From NCBI GenBank assembly GCA_010279815.1, contig QEOQ01000451.1, positions 424,511-443,500 of the forward strand: a stretch of DNA of 18,990 nt, written 5' to 3'. Position 1 is the stretch's first letter. Each line of letters begins with the position of its first letter. Source of the DNA: Brachionus plicatilis. Its lineage: Eukaryota; Rotifera; Eurotatoria; Ploima; Brachionidae. This document shows positions 10,358 to 16,154 of this stretch, one piece after another. The notes below the pieces were generated by a model that made no database searches, was not told the DNA's origin, and was given only the letters and a program-made list of their open reading frames with translations. The translations under genes and the position numbers were made by a program.

Positions 10358-10664
10358 CTACAATCTGTATCTATGACTAGGTGAAGCGGCTGGCGGTACA
10401 TGACATACATGAAGATGCATTGGTCCTGTTTTGGTCGGAATGATTTTTACTCTAAATATGTATTCTTCTAATTTTTCATGAATAACGACTGCTTCATTGC
10501 CATCTGAATATGTTGCTTTACATTTTACGCTTCCTTTCCCGCATTTTTTTGTATTCACTTAAAAAAATAAGTTAAAATCTTGATTCAAAAAAAAAATTTC
10601 CAATTGTGGTAGAACCTATAAATGATACGTTTCTAATGTCGACAATAGGTAGAGTGGAATGCAT
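10358..10664 (-). CDS. single filamin-type Ig repeat, 82-residue protein or gene fragment
   Basis: Two exons on the minus strand, 10664-10616 and 10557-10358, joined by a 58-nt GT...TTAAG intron, give 82 residues with consistent phase. The donor (GTTCTA) is weak. The protein reads like one filamin/ABP280 repeat: IVNTKKCGKGSVKCKA corresponds to the FTVDTRGAG...V strand pair, YIFRVKIIPTKTG to the conserved Y-x-V-x-F-x-P-x-x-x-G strand, and HVPPAASP to the IPGSPF end. Filamin repeats normally occur in long tandem arrays behind an actin-binding domain; here one repeat fills the whole model and stops. No further exon was seen within about 1 kb upstream. It may be a small stand-alone gene, a decayed fragment, or the last exons of a gene I failed to link. 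It is convergent with CPEB, with 235 bp between stops. Confidence 0.45.
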
Positions 10665-11736
10665 TTTTTTTAATTCGTTTATTTTTTATATATTTAAATC
10701 TAAAATTCTACAAATATTATTTTGCTATTTGAAGATTTATTGACTTAGGTTTATAAAATAATAAATGCTTGAGTTCTATGAAGCATTACTCCATTTAAAT
10801 TATTAATAAATCTTTAAAAAATATTTTCAGATAAATTTTCGGAAAAAATTAGTCAAAAAACAAAAAATAATATCCTAAATATTTGTAGATAAAATCGAGT
10901 TAAAAAAATATCGTCACTCATCTGATATTTTGAAAATTGAAATTTATAATAAAAATTTGCTTGGTATTTTCTCGACTATATTTTTTTAAATTCGTTAAAA
11001 ATTAATAGAGTCATTCATCGTGATGAGCCTTAAAAAGCAAACAAAGTTTTCGTTTAGCCAAATCTAATTTTCGAGAAAAAGTTTTCTAATAAGCTAATTA
11101 ATAAAATGTCCCTAAGAAATTTTTTTTAAGATAATGAAAACGCATTTAACTTGTGGATTAATTCGTTGATTACATTAATTTAATAAATGAGAGAAAAGAC
11201 CCAACATGATCTACAAAAATTCCTCGGAACATATTATTAATTTAAAGATATTATTTATTTGCCCATAAACTCATCCAAAAACAACGACCCAGATTTTACT
11301 TAAATTAAATTTTTTAATTAAATGAGGTTTCCGAGATTTACAAAATAAAAATATACACTTCACTACAAACAAAATAAGCTTATAAAAATTGTTTTTAACC
11401 GAAACGATTTTTTTCTGGTTTAAATATTAAATTTCTAATTAAAAAAATATTTAATTTTAATGCTTTAAAATACATATTTTAGCTAGAATTTATAGAATTT
11501 TTAAAATTCAATTTGTTGCAATGTAATTAGCTAGTTAAAGCAAGAATTCCAAAAAAAAATATAACAAAACTAGAAAAACAATTAGCTGTTTGACTAGGAA
11601 ATAGAAAAATTTTTGACAGAAGTATTCAAATTGGGACATTTAGCATATATAAAAATATTTTTTACAAAAGAAACTATTTGTTTATGAAACTAAGAAAACA
11701 AATCGACTCTAATTAAGAAAATAAAGTATTTAACTG
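10665..11736. other. AT-rich intergenic region, nothing recognised
   Basis: I looked for upstream exons of the filamin-type repeat on the minus strand and for exons or boundaries of the small ORF on the plus strand, and found neither. No repeat with clear ends was seen. Confidence 0.5.
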
Positions 11737-11763
11737 ATGGAAAAAAAATTTTTTACCAGAAAA

Positions 11764-11937
11764 ATGAGCCAAAGTAACCAAAATTTTAAATTAGAAGACA
11801 ATGAAATACAAGATGATATGATTATGGTAGAAAATCTGCTAAGCAGTCGAACATTTAACTACAAGCCTCCGCGAAAGCCAGGACAATCTAAAAATCAACT
11901 TGAAAAACTGGAACAAACGAAGGAAAATTCACTTTAG
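11764..11937 (+). CDS. small basic ORF, relative of the ORF inside the Mutator-like element
   Basis: Fifty-seven residues from the ATG at 11764; an in-frame ATG at 11737 would give 66. I do not recognise a family. The C-terminal half, VENLLSSRTFNYKPPRKPGQ, lines up with LESLLNAREFVNKPKKGGQ of the ORF at 15277-15429. They share E-x-LL-x-x-R-x-F, KP and GQ followed by K, with a similar distance to the stop. The DNA of the two is much more diverged than the protein pattern, which hints at constraint. Length is the main weakness: an ORF this short could arise by chance, and only the match to a second ORF supports it. No membrane segment, signal peptide or cysteine pattern is present. PPRKPGQSK is faintly like an AT-hook core but lacks the RGRP. 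I saw no terminal inverted repeats or target-site duplication around it. Confidence 0.4.
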   Translation: MSQSNQNFKLEDNEIQDDMIMVENLLSSRTFNYKPPRKPGQSKNQLEKLEQTKENSL

Positions 11938-12808
11938 ACAAATTTCCAATTTTACGTCTAAAACTTAAATCAACCCTTTTACATAAACAAGAATAATTTT
12001 TTAGCATTAATAATGAAAATTATCGAAATTCTTTCTATTTATAAATGAATCTTTTTTTCAAATTCTATTAGAGCCTTTATTTAAAACGATATTATAAATT
12101 TAATTTTTTTTGCTTTTTATTAGTCATGTTTCTAAATAAATCAAAGAGATGGATCAATATGTTGTTCGTTCGAGCGTAATTCAATATTTTTAAATTAAAT
12201 ATATTTTCTTATTTTAATTAACTTTTAAGTCCTAAAAACTCAAAATTAATAAGTTATTATTTTTAATTTATAAATAAGTTTCTCCAAAACCCGGCCAATA
12301 ATACTTTTTCGAAATGCCCGAAAGAAAATAAGCAATTATTTTCATTAATAAACTTTATTTCAAAATTAAAGTAAATTTTAAAGAGTTGCTTTTTATTATT
12401 TATTAGCTTTTTCAAGGGTTAAAATAATTTCATATAGCTGATGTAATTAATTGAAATTTTATTTATTTAGTTATTAATTTTATTTATAATTGAAATGATA
12501 TTTAAGTTTTGTTTTAGGCAAAAATTTCATAAATAAATACCTTAATTTTTTTTTAAATAAGTTTAACGAGTTCTAAAATAACAGAACCAAAATAAATCAA
12601 AAAAATATTCTTAAATTCAAATTGACCAGGATAATAAGTAAAATTAAATTTTGACCAATACATTTATAAAAAAAAAATTTATGATAGTTTTACCTCACAA
12701 AGTTTATTTTGATTTAAAATTTTAGACAAAAAGGTTAAATATATTAATTGAAAAACAAAGACTACAGATCAAAACACTCAATTTACTCCCCACGTATTAA
12801 CACCATTT
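11938..12808. other. AT-rich intergenic region, nothing recognised
   Basis: No coding exon or RNA gene could be supported between the small ORF and the first foldback element. The sequence is dominated by A/T homopolymers. Confidence 0.5.
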
Positions 12809-13130
12809 AGCATTGCAAAATTTAATACAAAACTTTCAATACAAAAATAAAAAAATTTTATAACTCTAGTTCTAAATGTTAAAAACTTGTTCTGTAAATG
12901 AAACTGTTCTATAAAAGAAGTTTTCAAAATCTTAATAAAATGTAAATAAATTGTGTTTTGTTTTTAATACTTTTAAATAAAGTGCAATTTTGCAGAATTC
13001 CGCAGTAGCTGAAACAAAAGTTGTTTCACTTTATTTCATTTACAGAATAAGTTTTTGACTTTTAGAACAAAAGTTTTAAAATTTTTTCGTTTTAGAACTG
13101 GAAGCTTAGTATGAAATTTCACAATATCGC
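12809..13130. repeat. palindromic foldback (MITE-like) element, copy 1
   Basis: The two halves are diverged inverted copies of one arm. The left arm contains GTTCTAAATGTTAAAAACTT followed by GTTCTGTAAATGAAA; the right arm, reverse-complemented, contains GTTCTAAAAGTCAAAAACTT followed by ATTCTGTAAATGAAA. Near the middle is a small hairpin, TGAAAC-AAAAGTT-GTTTCA, just after TTCCGCAGTAG. A second copy with the same architecture lies at 18518-18805. It has no ORF. The size (about 320 bp), palindromic form and recurrence fit a non-autonomous foldback or MITE family. Boundaries are approximate and I found no secure target-site duplication. Confidence 0.65.
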
Positions 13131-13538
13131 ACCTTTTATGACTTTTTTCAAATTATTCACTTAATTTTTAATATTTTTTTGTACCTTTAGTTTTCCATTT
13201 ACTTCATTTTAACTTGATATATTTTCATATTTTTCTTGATCAGATAGACTTATAACTCGATACATCTTTACTAATAATTAAGAAAATATATGAATTGGAG
13301 CGAGAATTTTTAGATAAATAGAACATTTTACACTATCAAATACACTGAATATAGTTGAAATTCGTTCTATTAGATTATTTTAGATGGATTTTCCTTTGTT
13401 GACTTATTTTGAGAATTAAAGCCGATGGCAAATTGACACCGATCATTCTAGTTCTTAAATAGTAAATTAAATTAATTGATTTTTAATAAAATTGTTCAAA
13501 GATAACATAACCATAATGATACAAAACTTATTTTTTTA
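13131..13538. other. spacer between foldback copy 1 and the Tc1-like element
   Basis: AT-rich sequence with no supported gene or repeat. It ends in TTTTTTTA directly before the Tc1-like left terminus, so the last TA (13537-13538) is the probable target dinucleotide. Confidence 0.45.
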
Positions 13539-13707
13539 CAGTGCTTTTATTTTACATGGTTCTTACAAAAATTTGTGTAATTTACGTAATCTTTCTTAAA
13601 ATTAAATCAATATATGTAAGACACCGTAAATTCGATTTCGGTCAAAAAAATTAATAGTTTTTGTCAGAAATGGTAAGATATTGTAAAAAAATTCCCAATT
13701 TTAAAAA
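13539..13707 (+). repeat. left long inverted repeat of the Tc1-like element
   Basis: This is the outer terminus CAGTGCTTTTATTTTACATG plus an inner block around GGTAAGATATTGTAAAAAAA; both recur inverted in the right arm. Two separated blocks per arm are the usual IR/DR arrangement for transposase binding. Confidence 0.75.
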
Positions 13708-13934
13708 GTTCATTCAAAATGTTTATTCAAAATCAAAATTCAAAAAAGAATTTGTCTGTATGATACCAAATGTGTTTCACAGCCTGACCATTCAGAATTT
13801 TTATTTATTACCACATCTTTTGCCTTTTTTTGGTTAAAAGAATTGATAAATTTAATAAAGTAATAATTTAATTTTTTAAGTGTTCTATAAAATTTTTACA
13901 CTTTTCAGCTTTTAAAAGTTTTTCGAATTAAACT

Positions 13935-14450
13935 ATTTTTCTAAAATTTCCCTTTTCAACTCGTTGCAAACAAATTCAATGGGATTTAGATCTGGGGATC
14001 TTGGTGCAGATCAAATCTTTAAATATTTTTTTTTAATTAATAAATAATTTGTACATTCAAGTGATGCATGTTTTTGATCGTTATCTTGATGGTAAATAAA
14101 GTATATTCCAATATTTGTATATTCAACAGGAATTAATTAATGGCCTAAAATCTATTTTAAATTTTTTTGTTTAGATATCTTAAAAAATCTTTAAAACCTA
14201 ATTATTTTAACTTTTTAAAAAAATTACTGCGAATTTTGTAGATCCTAGATCAATTTTTATAAATGAAATCCCAGCCAATATTTTTATGTTCATACAAACT
14301 TTATTAGTTGAAGAACAAGCCGAAGAATAAGATTTTTTTTTCCGCCAACTATATAAAGGTCTTTCTGAAACACTTATTTTGGTTTTATCAACAAAAAAAT
14401 AATAAGAAAAATAATTTTTTTTTATTTTAGGCACCAGATCAGCCTATTTA
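13935..14450 (-). pseudogene. Tc1-like transposase catalytic-domain remnant
   Basis: The minus strand retains the DDE/D core in pieces. The first acidic site is in FFVDKTKIS (Asp codon at 14387-14389, equivalent to the family's DE-S/T-K motif), followed by PLYSWRKKKS. The second is in QDNDQKHAS (first Asp at 14083-14085). The third is in SPDLNPIE (Glu at 13975-13977), followed by NELKRE. A TGA at 14011-14013 sits where the family has the Trp of the W-P-x-x-SPDLNP motif, and further stops or frame breaks lie between the pieces. The N-terminal paired-type helix-turn-helix half is absent: only about 100 bp separates this remnant from the right inverted repeat. It cannot encode an active transposase. 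Confidence 0.82.
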
Positions 14451-14534
14451 ATTTTCTTAAATTTGAAGATTTTCTTAGTCATATGTATCTAAATGCTTGA
14501 AAAAATTTAGAATGAAATTTTTAAAAATTAATGA

Positions 14535-14835
14535 TTTAAAATTGAGATTTTTTTTTACAATATCTTACCATTTCCTACAGGAGCAACAAAACTTTTGCAA
14601 AAAATTATCAAACTTTACACTAAATCATGCAATAAATTAAAAGATTATGTAAGAAATAATCCAAAAAGTTTTTTGATTTAAAAATAATAAAAATTAAAAA
14701 AAAAAAAAAAATTGTAAAATTACTGAGTCTTTCAGATATTGATGTAATTTTACGTTAGATTATGTGTGTTAGAAAGTGTAAGATTACGTAAAATTAGACA
14801 AATTTTTGTAAGAACCATATAAAATAAAAGCACTT
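14535..14835 (-). repeat. right long inverted repeat of the Tc1-like element
   Basis: Reverse-complemented, this arm matches the left arm in an outer block (to about 14780) and an inner block (about 14535-14575). Between the blocks is extra sequence including a run of A, so this arm is longer than the left one. Confidence 0.7.
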
Positions 14836-15032
14836 TTTATAAATTTAGCCTAATAATTTGATTTGTGCAAATTCTTAAAGATAGAAATTTTTTCTTTTTT
14901 TTATTCATAAATTTTAGCTTATTTAAATTAATTTTTTTAATTAAATAATAAATTATTAAGTGTTTTTTTAATAAATAAAATAAAACTGAAAATTAAAAAT
15001 TTTTGTTCCTCAATTTTTTTGGTTTTAGCTTA

Positions 15033-15041
15033 AGTTATGTA
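15033..15041 (+). repeat. left 9-bp target-site duplication
   Basis: AGTTATGTA lies immediately before the first base of the Mutator-like element (GGGTTTG...) and is repeated exactly after its last base. Confidence 0.8.
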
Positions 15042-15225
15042 GGGTTTGTTGTTTTAACATGCATCAAAATCTTCTCAACATACTCAACATACATTCATAT
15101 CTTTTCAGCATACACAAAATTTTTCAAAACATACATTAACTTAAAAACAAACAAACATGCTAAAAAACATACATACTAGCTTAAAACCATACACACATAC
15201 TTAAAAGCATACAAAAATTGGCATA
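15042..15225 (+). repeat. left arm: phased CATAC-motif array
   Basis: CATRC motifs begin at 15058, 15079, 15088, 15109, 15130, 15156, 15168, 15188, 15196 and 15208. Most steps are 20-21 bp; the 9-bp step at 15079-15088 looks like a small tandem duplication of CAACATACT. The first motif is 16 bp from the element end, the same offset as in the right arm. Confidence 0.75.
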
Positions 15226-15276
15226 TTAAAAAATAAAAAATTGAAATTTAAAATTATTTTCAAAAAATTTAATAAA

Positions 15277-15429
15277 ATGAATAGACGGACAAAACAAACA
15301 ATTAATTATAAATATAAAATATGTGATCATTTCTTAGCACTAGAATCATTATTAAATGCACGTGAATTTGTAAATAAGCCAAAAAAAGGAGGTCAAAAAA
15401 AGTCTACTAAATCATTAGAAAAAGATTAG
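15277..15429 (+). CDS. small basic ORF carried by the Mutator-like element
   Basis: Fifty residues from an ATG at 15277 to a TAG, lying centrally between the two inverted arms and the only ORF in the element. It is Lys/Arg-rich, and I do not recognise a family. The segment LESLLNAREFVNKPKKGGQ matches VENLLSSRTFNYKPPRKPGQ of the ORF at 11764-11937. The reading frame is open for 12 codons upstream, but the ATG is the natural start. No signal peptide, membrane segment or cysteine motif is present. A basic micro-protein between arrays of a repeated motif could be a DNA-binding factor for the element; that is speculation. It might instead be the tail of a larger transposase or a captured host fragment. 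Confidence 0.45.
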   Translation: MNRRTKQTINYKYKICDHFLALESLLNAREFVNKPKKGGQKKSTKSLEKD

Positions 15430-15609
15430 TTAATTATTAATTTTTGGCTTATATTATTAAATTTAATTAAATCGAATAAAAAATTTTTTCTAATAGTTTA
15501 TTACTAAATTTTTGTATTTTGAAAATTAAAATAAATCGTCTCTTTTATTTAAAAATAATTCTTTTATTTATCTGCTAAAATTAAACAGGACTAAATTTAA
15601 AAGTGATTT

Positions 15610-15781
15610 TTTTAAAAAACCAGTATGTTTGTTAGCAATCTGTATGTTTTTCAGCCCTATGTATATTTTTAAGAATTTTGTATGATTTTCAGCAAACGTA
15701 TGTTTTGATAAAAACTACGTATGTTGAAAAAATTTGAATGTATGGTGAAAAGATTTTTATGTATGTTGGTCAGCTAGACCC
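15610..15781 (-). repeat. right arm: phased GTATG-motif array
   Basis: GTATG (GTATA at the third) starts at 15623, 15642, 15661, 15680, 15698, 15719, 15740 and 15761, i.e. steps of 19, 19, 19, 18, 21, 21 and 21 bp. Several units continue as GTATGTTTTTCAGC-like sequence. It is the inverted counterpart of the left arm. Confidence 0.8.
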
Positions 15782-15790
15782 AGTTATGTA
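15782..15790 (+). repeat. right 9-bp target-site duplication
   Basis: AGTTATGTA directly after the terminal GACCC, identical to 15033-15041. Confidence 0.8.
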
Positions 15791-16154
15791 TACTAAATAA
15801 TTTTTTAAATCTTAATTTGAATCTAATTGATGTTAAAAATTGTAAGCTTATGTATTTTTTGGGTACTCGATTCTTATCTTCGGTTTTTTTTTCAATTCAT
15901 CTTTATCTGACCAATTTCGAGCTATCTTATTATTTTTATCTTTTTTTAAGAATTGATACCTGTTAAAAATTTGATAATTCTCTTAAATCCAAATTATTAT
16001 AACTAATAAAAAAGGGACAAAAGTCAACTTTATTTTATGCTCTAAAAACATGTTTGAAAAATTTCAATTATAATATTCAAATTTTTAAAAACTACTACAA
16101 AATAGATAAAGCAATTTGGTATTTTTTTCTTAATTAAATAAAAAATATATCAAT
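15791..16154. other. 5' flank of the EDEM2 gene
   Basis: This AT-rich stretch presumably holds the EDEM2 promoter and 5' UTR. No specific motif stands out. The Mutator-like element ends 365 bp before the start codon, so it lies within or next to the promoter. Confidence 0.4.

Larger units (their letters stand above)
13539..14835 (-). mobile_element. Tc1/mariner-like DNA transposon, decayed, about 1.3 kb
   Basis: The left end starts CAGTGCTTTTATTTTACATG directly after a TA. The right end, reverse-complemented, starts AAGTGCTTTTATTTTATATG, and the match continues through GGTTCTTACAAAAATTTG and TACGTAATC. CAGTGC with a TA target is the Tc1 pattern; at the right end the terminal G and the flanking TA have mutated. 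An inner pair, GGTAAGATATTGTAAAAAAA, recurs in inverted form at 13672-13691 and about 14552-14570. The inverted repeats are therefore about 170 bp on the left and 300 bp on the right, resembling IR/DR-type Tc1 elements with an insertion in the right arm. Between them lies a broken minus-strand transposase. It is non-autonomous and old, judging by stops and TIR divergence. Confidence 0.85.
15042..15781. mobile_element. 740-bp Mutator-like (MULE) non-autonomous element with phased subterminal arrays
   Basis: The element is bounded by a perfect 9-bp direct repeat, AGTTATGTA. Its ends are inverted: GGGTTTG at the left and, reverse-complemented, GGGTCTA at the right, with the match continuing through AACATRCATMAAAATCTT. 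Each arm of about 170-185 bp is built from a CATACA-type motif repeated about every 20 bp. A 9-bp duplication and long inverted repeats point to the Mutator superfamily, whose duplications are typically 8-10 bp; this is inference from structure because no transposase is present. The only ORF is a 50-residue basic protein in the centre. The intact duplication suggests a relatively recent insertion, although the arms have drifted. Confidence 0.8.

Noticed and set aside
10195..10410. 71-codon minus-strand frame overlapping the filamin-type exon
   Set aside because: It is in a different frame from the filamin-like repeat, has an unremarkable low-complexity translation and covers mostly 3' flanking AT-rich DNA.
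15042..15225. CRISPR-like array of evenly spaced repeats
   Set aside because: The repeated motif is only 5-7 bp, spacers are short and AT-rich, the array is mirrored at the other end, and this is animal DNA; subterminal transposon repeats explain it.
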